Shown: positions 13,659 through 25,881, counted from the first letter of the stretch. The stretch is 64,000 nt of DNA from Septoria linicola (GCA_024114885.1 CP099424.1:2294001-2358000); one strand, 5' to 3'. Program-made: numbers and translations. The notes: generated by a model not told the origin, from the sequence alone.

Positions 13659-16600
13659 TAGAACGTTCCGCTAGCTAACCTTTCTAAGTAGAGTTTTTAC
13701 CTCTAACTACTAAACCTTATATAGAAAGAGTAGTAGAAGCTTAAAAAGCTTATAATCCCTCTCTCTACTCCTCGCTATTATAAGATCTAGAGTCCTCGAC
13801 AGTATACTCTATATTCTTTAGCTAATAATTACCGAAAGTTAGAGTTTAGATACCGACTTCTATCGAATCTTAACGCGATATACGTATTAGAGCCTCTACT
13901 AAACTCGTGCCGTCGACTAGAGCTAGTTCCTCGGCACTCTAGCTTTTCTTAGGACTTGTTCTATAGTACGTATATTACTATAGCTATTAAAACCGGTAAA
14001 TATAATAATATAGCTATCTAGAGTACTAATTAAGCTCTTCTACGAGCTATTATCGTAGTTCTTAGAAGCTAAGCGTACCTACTACGCCTATAGTCGGCTA
14101 AGTAAGATCGGGCTATTTACTAGTAAGACTAGAAATAGTATCGTAACTCTTACGCTAAAGGTATCGATTAATACCTCTAGGTAGTATCTAATAAAAGTAA
14201 CCTTACCTCCGACTCCTCCTATAGTAATATTACTAAGAGGAGTTATACTAACTTAAAGCTTTCGAACGTATTCGATCGGTATAATTATTAACTTAGCCCT
14301 CTTATCGATTAAAGACTTATAAGCTATTATTCGAGAGCCGTACTTTATAGGCACGTAGATACTTAGAACAATTTAATAGATATTATTAAATAATAGAAGG
14401 ATATTATTAGTTCGCTTATAAAGCTTAGAAGCGGGCCTAGGTTTTACTATATTAATCGCTATAGTAGTAACCTAGAAGGCCTTAATATTAGTCGCTAAAA
14501 CAGCTTTCGTTAGCTTCTCCTCTACCTACTCGCTAAAGGCTTTAGATAGTAAGGAATATACGCTAATCTTAGCTCTACTACCTCTATTCGTACGCTTCTT
14601 TATATAGAGCTTATAAAGCTTCTTATATAGATCCGTGTCGTTTAGAACACGACCTTATAAGGAATACGACGCTCGCTCGCTATAGAGAATAATCTCTACT
14701 AAGCTTAACTAGACCTTAGATTCGAGTATTTTATCTATCTAGAAGATATTAGCGTTATTATTAGCGTACGTAGCTCGAAGGTAGTTGTCTATACGCTTAG
14801 TCTTTAGAGGCTCCTTAGCCTTCTTCTACTTTTAAGTATACGTAGGAGCGACTAGAACTAGTAGACCGTTTAGGTAGTCGTATATCTACTTATCCTCGAT
14901 CTTATCGTTATTACGTCTCTAAGTTTAAGAATCCTCTAACTCTTCTATATCTATAAGGTAAGGAGCTAGCTAGTTCTTATCTTTAACCTCTTTAATACGA
15001 GAGTAACGATAAGCGTAGGTTCTTATAGCTATAGCCTAGGTCGTAATCCGCTTCTATACTCCTATTAGCTATCCTTCGACTAGACGAGAAGGGTTTAGGT
15101 TCCGCTTTGTCTTTACGCTATCTCTAGCTACGTAGGCGCCGATTAGGTCGTCCTAATCCTCTTATATAATAGAAGCGACTTAGCTAATATTAATAAGACC
15201 GTTAATACTAGCTACCTTGTTCGCTGTCCTCTACTAGCTCGCTCTTAGCGTTAATAAACGATCTATATTTTCAAGATCGATCTTCCTATAGCGCTACTCT
15301 AATACTCCTATTAATACGAACAGCTTTAGTAGTTCCTTATCCTAGTAGTACTATATCTTTTCCGTACCTAGGCGAGGTGTTCTATAGTATATAATACTAG
15401 TCTTTAGATCTCTATATATTAAGCCCTTAGTCTCGAACTACTATAGGTACTCGTAGTTTACGGCTATATAGCCTTCGAGCCTATATATCTAATAACCTAA
15501 AATCTTTAAAGCGATCGCTATATAGGCCTTAATTATTAACCCGTTATCTATCGTAGCTAAATTAATCGAAATCTCCTAGCTATAAGTAGGCCTTAGAATA
15601 TACAGATAGTTATAATCGTAAGACTTCGCCTACTATCCTATCGATAGGCGTAGCGGCTATAGGCCTCCTTCTTTGAGCTAACGAATCGTAGTAATTACGA
15701 GGTCTTATATACTAGTAGTAATATTATCGACGCTTACTAGCTTACGGCCTTTATAGACTACCGTTTCTCTAGCCTTAAACTTAGAGTTTAGTCTTAGAGC
15801 GGACTTCTTTACTACTTCGTATAACTACTAGACGTCTCTACCGCCTTCGTTATATACTTCTAATTTAAAGTCCTTATTACTATTAATCTAACGCTAGGCT
15901 ATCTTTAAGAGCTTACTATAATCTAAGTCCTTATTATTAAGATCTAACCTAAGATAGGCCTAGAGCCTCTTACTAAAACGAAATAGAAGGCCTCGTATAA
16001 ATAGAAGAGTACGAGAACGCTCGTCTATATACGAAGTAGGTATAGTATTAGAGTAGAGTATAAACTACCTTAAGTACTCTAAGAGATTATTATCCTCGCT
16101 ACGGTTAACCTTATAAAGGTTCTCTATATAGTAGCGGTTTCCGAGTATATATATATTATCGTACTTTTAGTACTTTTTAATAATTAACTCCTTAAACTTA
16201 GCGTAGTCTCGGTTATAGAAACTATTAAGGCGCTAGTATCGTCTACGTTAGATAACCGTAACCTAAGTAAGTAACTTCTCGTAAAGCTATTTATTATTAT
16301 TAATAAGTAGAATAGCGTAGTTCCTATATAGTGCTTTAAAACGCTTAATATACTTAGTTACGTTCTTCTTATTAAAGAAGAGATTCTAGTCCGAGCTAGG
16401 TAGTAGCGGAACCTAAGCGATAATTACCTTCTAGCTTTAGGTTACTTAGATAGTCTCTATAAGTAGCTAGAACTACGCTATAGACAGTCTACCTCCTAAG
16501 CTCGGTCTTTAAAAGATATCAGCGTTAGAGTTAAGGTTAGTACCTCCTTAGTCCTCTACTTCTATAGATATATCGTTATCTAGTAGAGAGAATAAAGTAA

Positions 16601-16773
16601 AAGCGGGTAGTAGCTTTACTAGTAATCTTCGAATTTACTTATTAAGTAGGTTAGATAAGCTACTCTCTAGTGTTTTAGGCCGGCTAATAGATACTAATTT
16701 ACTTATAGAGCTCGTTCGAAGGTATTCTAAGAGTATATTATACTCTCCTTAATTAAGGTTTTTAAATAAAATA
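13659..16773 (-). pseudogene. E2 gag-like frame
   Basis: A long - strand frame lies between two copies of the boundary motif (13634-13658 and 16774-16798). It is readable when TAG and TAA are treated as RIP products of CAG, TGG and CAA. It is rich in lysine and arginine with mixed helical segments, for example around 14600. From its place after the 5' leader and before pol it is taken as gag, possibly including protease. I recognise no diagnostic zinc knuckle or D-T/S-G triad, so the assignment rests on position. Confidence 0.5.
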
Positions 16774-17518
16774 TAGTTATCGTTTAAAAAGGTAACTAAA
16801 AAACAAGAGTCTAAAATTTTCTTAGCTATCTAAAAGTAAACGTTAAACTTTTCTTTATAATACTAGGGCTATATTAATTGTGCCTAATAAGTAAGGTATG
16901 TCGTGTCGTATAGTTCGACTATTTATAGCTAGGCGCGTCTATCTTACTTATTTAGGTAATTCGCTATATAACTATAGTAGTATAATATTACGTTAGCCTA
17001 TACTATATACCGGGTCTAGGGCCTTAGACGTAATTAGTGTCCTTAGCTAAACGATTAGCGAATAGCGTCTAATGCCGTACTAAGGCTTATTCTAAGCGAT
17101 CCGTATACTAGAGGATACGAGATTACCTAGACGGGTCTAGCCTATCCTATAGCCTCTACGCTATCTAAACGAGGGCGTTTTCACGCTAAACTAGGGTCTA
17201 ATCGAAGACTATTATAGGTATAGAGACCTCGAGTAAATCTCTAATATAGTAAGTCGCCTTACTATCTATACGACAATTACTAAATAGATCTATACTAAGA
17301 GATACTAGAGGTTTATAACTTTTCCGAGTTAGAGCGATATCTATATTCTAGAAGCTTCTATATTATTATAGCCCTTTAAGTCGCCTCTTACGTAGGCTTC
17401 TTTTAGGCCTCTTATTAATGTTTATAGTACGTTAGTTCTCGCTTTAAGGCTACTATCTACCCTCTACGCTTCTAGTCTCGGTATAAGAGAGAAGAGATAG
17501 CCCTACCTTCGGCTCTAT

Positions 17519-17797
17519 TAATAGATAATAACTACCTTAATACTAACCTCCTAGGCAGGTATAAGAGCGGTCGCTATAGAACAAGACCTGTTTAGAGAGT
17601 AATAGTCTTGTAATACGTATATTAACTAGTAGTAACGAGCTCAAACTAGTAGTCCTAAGACTAAGAGCCTATACTAGGACCGTAGGATATTAAATTAATT
17701 AAGTAGAGTAAACATTACTATCTTAGAAACGAGCTACTACCTTGCTTTTATACTAAAACTACTAAGCACGGTATATAGGTAGGCCTTTACCTTACTA
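17519..17797 (-). repeat. E2 5' LTR (less RIP-mutated copy)
   Basis: 279 bp, same length as the partner at 4544-4822. It retains several CpA and TpG sites lost from the partner, although the partner keeps a CpA (GACATT) lost here. It is followed by the duplicated target CTAA. Confidence 0.88.
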
Positions 17798-17946
17798 CTA
17801 ACTAACTATTCTCTTAGTAAGCGATTAGTATACTACTAGAGCTAAATTAGCCTACTAAGTATACTTACTTAGACTAAAAGATAAGGAAGTTATTAACGAG
17901 ACTTACGACTAACTATATTAATAGAGCTATATATTATAAGTAGATA

Positions 17947-17963
17947 TAGACGTCGGAATAGGT
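17947..17963 (+). repeat. E3 left terminal inverted repeat
   Basis: Seventeen bases, TAGACGTCGGAATAGGT, matching the reverse complement of 26186-26202 exactly and preceded by AGTAGATA. The leading TA is the RIP form of the CA that starts hAT ends. Confidence 0.92.
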
Positions 17964-18392
17964 TAGTACGAGTAGGGTTAGGTCTAAACCTATGTTCTTA
18001 GTAATCGATATAGGTTAAAGAGGTAACCCGTTAAAGCTTAATAGGTAGTACCTATAACTAGAAAATATAGGTTAGGGCGTATACCTACGTAGGTACCTAT
18101 AGGAGTATAGGTATAGGTATACTAAAATCTACGTATTTTGAGTATCTAAGTACGTAAAAAGGACGATAGGCGCCGACTATATATACCGACTATAGGGATA
18201 AAAGGAAACGAAGGTTTTATAGTATAAAAGTAGAAAGTAATCTTATGTCGTTCGCTATAGTTATAATATAATTTAATACCGCGCTTCTACTACGTAGCTA
18301 GGTATCTCGAAGTAGCCTAAACGCTATTCCTTACGCCGAATGTAATACGTAGTACTATACTACTTTAAATAACCCTTATTATCTATAACGCC

Positions 18393-19108
18393 CTATATAC
18401 GAAGTATTCTCTAAACGAGCTATATATCCTTCTACTAGATCGTAACTCGCTTTATATAGATAGCGTAGAGGTTAGTACCTATACAAGTTAGTATAAGCTA
18501 CTAAATAGTAATATAGAAGGATATATACTCTTAAAAACCTTCGTTAAATAGAGCTCTACTACCTCTTATAACGCTTCTAGTATAGTAGCCTAAAAGCGTA
18601 GATCCTACTTAAAGCTATAGGCGACCTCTCTTACTAGTCGCTAGAAGGGAAGCTTACTAATAAGTAGATCCCTAGTCCTCTAAAATATCTAAATCTCCTA
18701 TAAGGCTAAAACTATAGTAGATTAGCGTACCGACTACGTTTGCCGACTACGTTTTAACTTACTACCTAGCTTATAGCGATAAGGCTTCCTTACTCTTCTT
18801 ACTACCGGAGCCTTCTTAGAAAGCCTACTAGCTCGCGCTACGTTCTAAGTATTCGACTATACTTTTAGGATATAGGATTTCTTCTTTATAGTAAGTTTTA
18901 GACTAGCTCTTCTCTTCTTCTTCGTTACTATCTTACGAGGCGCTTTTTGTATAATAGGCCGCTTTCTACTAAGGCCCTTCCTACTAGTAGTAGGCCTCTT
19001 TTTAGTAGGAGGCTTATTATTCTCCTCTTTAGGCGCGTCTTTATTATCCTTCTCTTTAGGCGCGTATTTATTATTATCCTCTTTAGGCGCGTCTTTATTA
19101 TTACTATC
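18393..19108 (-). pseudogene. Histone H3-like gene, copy 2, inside the hAT element
   Basis: Read from 19108 downward. The N-terminal tail has three 9-residue units of K-D-A-P-K-E type, then basic blocks including K-A-P-R-K, then K-P-Y-R-Y-K-L-G, matching the H3 tail-to-alphaN junction K-P-H-R-Y-K-P-G. After an intron (18712-18762, GTAAGT...GCTAAT...TATAG) the frame reads A-L-x-E-I, L-L-I-S-K-L-P-F-x-R-L-V-R-E-V-A, S-F-K-x-D-L-R-F and E-A-L-x-E-V. After a second intron (18479-18528, GTATAT...TACTAAC...TATAG) it reads T-N-L-Y-A-I-Y-I-K-R-V-T-I and K-D-I. This follows the whole H3 fold in order with canonical loop 1 length. Stops are all TAG or TAA explainable by RIP. Start codon and exact C-terminus are not determined. 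Confidence 0.85.
19016..19096 (-). repeat. Three 27-bp tandem units in the H3-like tail
   Basis: Three in-frame units of 27 bp encode 9-residue repeats of the type K-D-A-P-K-E-x-N-N. The second unit has Y for D and a shifted K-D-N end. They precede the basic H3-like tail of copy 2. The same DNA read on the + strand gives an open frame that is only a shadow of this gene. Confidence 0.85.
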
Positions 19109-19510
19109 TTATATATCGATAAGAATTAGATTATTAGCCTGTCCTTAAGGCTAGTCGCTAGCTCTCTCTATTTAAAGTTACGCTAATAGAGTAGGAGAAC
19201 GTAATACTTAATTAGCGAGGGCGTGTTATTTAGGCGTAAGTGTAGTAGCGTCTTATACGAGACGATTAAGAAAGTCGTAGTTAATTAGAAGTACTATATC
19301 GCGCGAGAACGCGATAGAATATTAATAATATTATATTTGTTTAGAGTTACGGTCGTAAGGTTGAAATTGTAAGGTTTTAGTATAGGGCTAGAATTTAGAG
19401 TCTAAAGCCTAAGGTACTAATAACCTCTCTATTCCCTAGGAGAACTCGCTATATATCTACTAAGATAATAGGTTAGAAATATAGTCGGTATCTATAGTCG
19501 GTAGACTTAC

Positions 19511-20040
19511 GCTTCTACTAAACTATACTACCGTCCTAGCTAGTAAACCTTATACGAATACGATAGTATAGCTATAGATCCTTAGCCTATAGTATAACCC
19601 GCTTTATATAGATAGCTAGGAGATTAGATATCTTAAATTTAGTAGTAAGGAACGCTTTAGCTACCTCTTAGAGGTATTCTAAGGCCGCTAATTAATAGCG
19701 TAGCCTACTACTAAAAGTAAGAACGATCTTATAGACAAGCTACTAGAATAGGAGACGTTAGATATATAGTTCTATTATACCCTATAATTTCTTAATCTAA
19801 TAAAGCGTAATAGTACCTAACTTAAGGATACGACGTTTCTACCTACTATTACGAGATATACGCTTCCGACGAGTGTTCGTTTTTACTATAATAACCTTCT
19901 TCCGAGGCTTAATAGGCTTCTAAGTAGTGCTCTCTAGAATAGCTACTTTTAGTAGACTATACGATCGTAAACGCTAAGAAGGGCTTAAAGGGATCGATAC
20001 TTGATTATCGCTCCTATATAGAGCGTCGTAATCGAAGAAC
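19511..20040 (-). pseudogene. Histone H3-like gene, copy 1, inside the hAT element
   Basis: Read from 20040 downward. A basic tail (K-P-I-K-P-R-K-K, T-R-R-K-R) runs into L-G-T-I-T-L-Y-x-I-K-K-L, aligned with P-G-T-V-A-L-R-E-I-R-R of H3. Then come L-L-F-x-x-L-V-Y-K-I-V, L-R-Y-x-L-A-A-L-E-Y-L-x-E-V, N-L-L-A-I-Y-I-K-R-V and A-K-D-L. Order and spacing follow alpha1, loop 1, alpha2, loop 2 and alpha3 of H3. It is more divergent than copy 2. The C-terminus extends past the usual H3 end into an intron at 19460-19510 (GTAAGT, CCGACTA pair, TTCTAAC, CTTAG). Several residues may be RIP artefacts. Upstream sequence beyond 19980 stays open but I recognise nothing in it. Confidence 0.75.
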
Positions 20041-20279
20041 GGTATAAGAAATAAAGGAAAGGGTAGAGATAGGAGGAAGGAAGTAAAGAAAGAAGAAGTA
20101 GGTAGTTAGAAAGATACTAAAACTTGCTAAGACGCTATAAGCTATAGAACCTCGGGTCTAAAGAGATACTAAGAAACTTACTAGATCCTACGTCTATACC
20201 TAAATAGGAAAGTACTATACTAGGAAAACTACTACCGACTACGATTACCGACTATAAATCTTATCTTGATTAATTCTAG

Positions 20280-21289
20280 AAGCGTAGAACTAGAGGATAG
20301 TTATAGTCGATATTAGTTTACTAGATCTATATAATTAGATATTAGTATAGAATAATATAAAATAAGCTATTAGTTCTAAGTTATACTAAACTAAGGCCTA
20401 TTCTATTAATAATAAATTATCTATAATACTAGAGAAGAGAATATTTTTACTATATATACTAGATAGTATAAAATATATAAATATAAAGTAGTAATACTCT
20501 CTCTCTTTTCTAAGACTAATTAAAAAGGCTAGTTCTAAAAGATTAGTAGAATCTTCTAAATCTAAAGAAAAACTTTCTCTATAATAGACTTAATAGTAGT
20601 ATCTCGTTATTAGGCTTTAAAATATCTTAAAACTAAATATTTATTCTATTAATATATACTATAGGATTCTTAGGATTTATACTATTTTAGTAATCTATTA
20701 AGCCTATTAACTTATTAAGTAGCTTAAAGAGTTTTAAACCTAGTCTATAGATCGATAGGATAGTTCTTAATATAATAGCTAAAATTATAATATCTCTAGC
20801 TAATATATAAGGTTATATATAGTAGAAAAGGTAAGTATAAATAAGTAAGTACTTCTTAAGAAGTTAAGATATCCTTTTTAGAATAAAAGCTCTTTAAGCT
20901 AGGTCTCTATAATCTACTATTAGTCTTATATAATTAGCCTATACCTCTCTTTTTAAAGTAATCTTTCTTCTATCTAGTAGATATACTATAGAGACCTAGG
21001 ATAGGCGGACTTAGTAGATATATTAGCCTATACTAAGATATAATCTAATAGTAAAGTGCCGACTATATATACTAATAACTAATATTATCTAAAAAGCTAT
21101 ATTAAAGTATCTAGAGGCGACCTACCTTAACGTTACTCCTACTTAGTTAGCCCTTAGACTCTAGATTTCTCTACTTCCTACAAATTCTAAACCTCGCTTT
21201 CTAACTACCTATACTTATAACTAAATTCGTCGTATATTACTATCGCTTGTCTAACCTACCTAATTCTACTACTATTTAGTAGGTGACCG
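20280..21289. other. hAT interior, no assignable gene
   Basis: About 1 kb between the H3-like genes and the transposase region. It is RIP-saturated and AT-rich, with one lone CCGACTA at 21059-21065 and a heptamer pair just before it at 20235-20254. No domain is recognisable on either strand. It may be the shared promoter region of the oppositely oriented cargo and transposase genes. Confidence 0.4.
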
Positions 21290-24200
21290 TTATAGCTATC
21301 GAACGCGACACTTTTAATACTAATTGTCCTAGAAATAGTACGTTAGAAGCGTAAAATAGAGTCTCTTCCTAAACTCGAGACGAAACGCGTAAGACTTACT
21401 ATAATAAGAAAGGATATTAAAGACTACTCGATTAATCTAAATATACTATACGACCGCGTACGTACTTAAGCTATAGACGAAGATAGGGCTAAAGTAGACC
21501 GAAAACATAAAGTAAAGAATCAAGCTTTTAGTCGTTTTAAGGTAAAGTAAATAGCTATACTACTAGGGTAGGACAGCCTCGACAAGGACGCGTAGAAGAC
21601 GTATATTAATTAATAGAAACTAGTCTATAAGGCAAGCTTTACTAAATAACGGTAAGTCTCTATTATACTATTATATATATAGTCGGTAAACGTAGTCGGC
21701 GTATATAGTCGGCGCTAATATTATATAGAGAGAGGAAGGCTCTTAAGAAGGTAGAGGAAAAGAAATCTCCTAAAGACCTCGCTTAGGAAGATAAAGAAGG
21801 TTAGTATATCGAGCTCTACCTTCTATATAGGGAGATTAAGAGAAAAGAGGGTATATTAGAAGAATTCGAAAAGAAAGATAGTAGTATATAGGTTTAGGTA
21901 CTATTAGATCCTTCTAAGTTAAAGAGAAACTCTATAAACGTTATTATCGACAACCTACTAAGCTTGTCTTAAGAGGAGGACATTTAGGCTAAGTACGCTA
22001 TTAAGCTATCTACTAGTGCGCTAGGCTCTACTAACTATAGTAGAGCGACTTATTAATACTAGTATAAGGTAATCGGCGAGTTCTAGTCTAAGATTAAGGT
22101 ACTAGACAAACTTATAGCTATATAAGTATATAGCGATAGCGTAAGTCTTCCTATCTATTAGAAACTCCTATCTACTAATATAATATAGAGCTCCCTTTTT
22201 ACGATACTACAGCTTCGAGGTCTAGCTATCTTACTTTAGATATTAGTACTAGAAGCCTAAGTCAAGGTATATCTACTAGCTGTCTTAAGCGCCGACTATA
22301 TTTGCCGACTATATACTAATTAACTATAGTCGTATATTACTAATAGCGTTTTGCCTATACCCTACGATATCTTTTAGACAGAACACCGGGCTATACTACG
22401 TAATATTCTTAGCTAGAAGCCCTCCTTCGTTAATTACTTCTTAATCCTTATCGAGTATCTTAGATAGCTAATTCCTACTAACTACGATTAGAATACCTAC
22501 AGATTCTCTATACCTACTATGTCTATATAGTAGAGACAAAACGCGAAGCTTACCTATAGTATATTTAATAAACAATATATACTTGATAAGGAAGAGACTT
22601 TACTCGAAGCTATAGTCGAGAGTCTAGTTCAAGCTAGATTTAAGAGCGAGTAGGCTAGTATTAGCTTTTCGTCTATTATTATAGATCTAATAGATCCTAG
22701 CGTACTTAATCTAGAGATTAGTACCGAGTTCTTAACTAGTCTATCGTTAGCGGACAAGGGGCTTCACTACGTCTAATTAGTATAATTTAGGCTTCTCTAC
22801 GAGTAAGAACTACCGTAGACGTCGTACTAGGGTAAAGTTATAGCGTGTTTTATAGATAGTCTAGGGCTCTTCTCTTTCTTACTTTTGTAATTTAGTCTGC
22901 CTTTATCTTCTTTAACTCTTCTAGTTTCAATACTACTACCTATAAACACGCCGCCTTTATAGCGAAATCTATCGCTAGCTACTAGAGGACTTAGGTCTAG
23001 TACTCGACTAAGATAACGATATTAAGATAGCGTTTTTAGAGACTCTTTATAATTCGAATCTAGTCCGATAGCACCCTCTACGCTACGATATATAGTATTA
23101 GAGTAGAGCTCTAGTAGACTACCTACTACCTCTAAAATTCTAATTAATATACCTACGTCTTCTCTAGACTAGACTTAAGTAAATAGGGTATATCTATAGT
23201 AGAAAGAGTATAAAACGGACTTTAGAGACTAGTATATACGACGATAGTAGGAGGTATAAGGTCGCTATAAGTATAAGTTTAGGATATAAAAGACTATACC
23301 TATTAAATAAGAGAGTACCTATTCCTCCTAGGTCTAGAAGTTTTTCGACTAGAGGATTAATATCGAGGATACCTTACTAAAAGTAGTCTACTAAGGTTAC
23401 GAGACCTCTTTAGCCTATCTAGGCCTCTATATTAGTATAAGTAGTCTTAGTTCTTACCTTCGAACTAAGGAGTACGTATAGGTATTTAAGAGAAAGGGGA
23501 TACTACTAGAGCATATCTAGTAGTATAAAGACTATTATATAAGTTCCTACCGACTACGTTTACCGACTACGTTATTAAGCTTATATAGTTAGGCTCGAAA
23601 TCGTAAGGGTTACCTTGGCGACCTAGACCTAAGTATTAATAACTTCTCTATAGTATCTACGTAAATAATCGTAGTATATAGCCTACTACTTAATTTCTTC
23701 GAGAATCCTATAGTCCGCTATATATATATATATCTTAACTCTAGTCTCGAAATACCTTTCCGCTCTAGTAAGACGATTAAGGCTCTTCTTCGAGAGGTCT
23801 AAGAGAGGTCTAAGGAAGATCTAAAGGCTATACTAGCTAGAACCTCTAAGGTTACTATCGTAGTCGATAGCTAGTAGTCTAGCGGTATAAAAGCTTTATT
23901 CCTTACTATCTATACCTACTAGATCGACGCTAAATAGGTATAGTACGAGGCGATATTAGACTTTCCCTACGTTACTAGTAGATATACTAGAGAGCGACTT
24001 TCGAAATTACTCTTTAATATATTATAAAGGTTTAGCCTCGGAGACCGACTAATCGCTCTTATATACGATAACGCTAGAAACAATAGTATACTCTATAGGT
24101 CTATATACGTCTTACTAGTATCTATTCGATTAGTACTAACGTAAGCTAGTATTAAGGCTATCGGCCTTTACTTAATAGAGTATAGCGTAAAAATCGTAAA

Positions 24201-25881
24201 GCCTTCTATTTCGATCGAAGAGCTCGTAGAGCCGGTAGTACTAGATATTTAACTAGACGAGGCAAATCTCTTCTCTAATATTAAAACTATTAAGCCTACT
24301 ACGCTAGTTACGATTCTAGAACGGTTTCTATATTTTACTTACGTAATATAGCTTACTATAAAGGCCTTTTTTATATAACTATAAATAATACCGATTAACG
24401 ATCTATAAGAGTTTTAGGACGATAAGAAAGATTAACGAGCTCTAGAAAGGTTTTAAAAGACTAATATAGTAGCTTCTCTTAAAGGACTACCTAAACTTTT
24501 ATTTAAGGTATATCGTAGTTATAGTCGACGATCGTAGTCGGTAAGTATAGTCGGCGCTTATTAATCGTCCTAGGTCCGTAGGTTTATAGTATAGGTAAAC
24601 TCTAGTTCTTAGTATTTCGAGAGCTTTATAGATCTCTAAAGAGAGCGTCTAAAGAATCTATATCCCTATCCGAAGGCTTACGTACGCTAGTAAAAGTATC
24701 CTATAACGAGACTACTACGAGTAATATAAGACGTAAGGACCTATTAGAGCTCGACTACGATAATACTGTCTCGCTTTAGTCGACTATACGACTTTATCGA
24801 TAAATTTATTAAGCGTTAGTCGCTACTAATACTTATACTATCTAATACCGACTAGTAACGGTTAGAATACCTTATATCTCTAACTATACCCTTCGCTTAG
24901 GCTACTACCTACGTCGGTACGATAAAGGGCCCTAGCCTCTATCTAGTCCTTAGCTACTATAACTCTCTTTTCGATATTCTAGACAAAGTAGACGAGAAAC
25001 TTAAGTATAAGAAAGAGGCTTAGAAGGTCTTACTCTATAAGGTACTAGACAAAGCGTATACTAAGCTCTTTTAATATTACTAACGGACCTAGTAATAGTT
25101 CGGGGACTACTACGGTATAGTAGTACTACTATACCCTACGATTAAGAGTATGTTCTAGAAGCGAGGCGCTTTCGATAACGATAGTTCGAAAGATCTCTAC
25201 TAGAGTAAATTACGCGTAGAGTAGTTAAAGTATTATAAAGCTTTATCTAGTACTATATAAGCTTCGAAACGGTAGCCTCGAGGTATATAAAGCTTCTTAA
25301 CCTTCTTCGCTATAGAGATCGATAGCGACGATAATAAAGCTTAACTAGTACTAGACGTAGCCTCCTTAGTCGAGCCTAATAACGAACTAGAGCGCTATCG
25401 GAAAGTAGACTTCTTATATATAGAAGGAATAGATCCTATAGATATATAGCTAGCTCTTACTAATATATTCCCTACTATATCGAAAATAGCCTAGGATATT
25501 CTATATATTCTAGTAGTAGGCACTAGATACGAACGAGATTTTAGTATTATACGTTATTAGAACTACTATAATCGGATATATAATCTAGATACCTTTACGT
25601 ATATTATACTATCACGATGTCGATATCGCGATTATAAGTATAATATAAGAGTAGTACTTACTATAGAAGTATCTACTCTTTATCCTAATTTAGAACTTAC
25701 TTATAATTAGATAGAGGTAGTCGAGGAGTAGAACAAGAAGGTTAAAAACGAAATCAAGGCTCTTTTAAAGTTTAATAGTATTAGCGATAATAAAGAGGTT
25801 ACAAAGGTAGATAAATTATAGCGTCGAAGTACGCGAAAGCGTAATACGCTCTATAGGGAAGCTTTAAGAGCTAGAACGTAG
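21290..25881 (+). pseudogene. hAT family transposase (RIP-mutated)
   Basis: The catalytic region is readable at about 23850-24110: a V-D-S-(W)-S-S segment, then A-L-F-L-T-I-Y-T-Y, then D-N-A-R-N-N-S, typical of the hAT RNase H-like core. The dimerisation region at about 25440-25620 reads I-A-(Q)-D-I-L then G-T-x-Y-E-R-D-F-S-I, typical of the hAT C-terminal domain. The frame ends with TAG at 25879-25881. Likely introns carrying the 13-bp-spaced heptamer lie at 21652-21728, 22267-22329, 23539-23588 (donor G lost to RIP) and 24508-24573. The part upstream of 22266 is lysine and glutamate rich; I assign it here only from strand and splice pattern, so the 5' end is uncertain. Confidence 0.78.

Larger units (their letters stand above)
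4544..17797 (-). mobile_element. E2: nested Ty3/gypsy LTR retrotransposon, 13.25 kb
   Basis: Two 279-bp LTRs (4544-4822, 17519-17797) differ at about 13 positions, all transitions. They are flanked by CTAA at 4540-4543 and 17798-17801. LTR ends read TA...TA, as expected for TG...CA after RIP. The pol domains read on the - strand, so the 5' LTR is at 17519-17797. The order from the 5' LTR is a leader (about 16800-17518), a gag-like frame, pol, then a third large frame. The size is nearly twice the usual gypsy length because of that third frame. A short near-palindromic motif sits at each frame boundary. Confidence 0.88.

Noticed and set aside
18947..19129. + strand frame with repeated F-R-R-V-F-I-I units
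   Set aside because: This is the antisense shadow of the three KDAPKE-encoding units of H3-like copy 2.
22286..24560. Pair AAGCGCCGAC ... GTCGGCGCTT as terminal inverted repeats of a smaller transposon
   Set aside because: The flanking 8-mers (AGCTGTCT and TTAATCGT) do not match. Both ends are explained as intron heptamer repeats.
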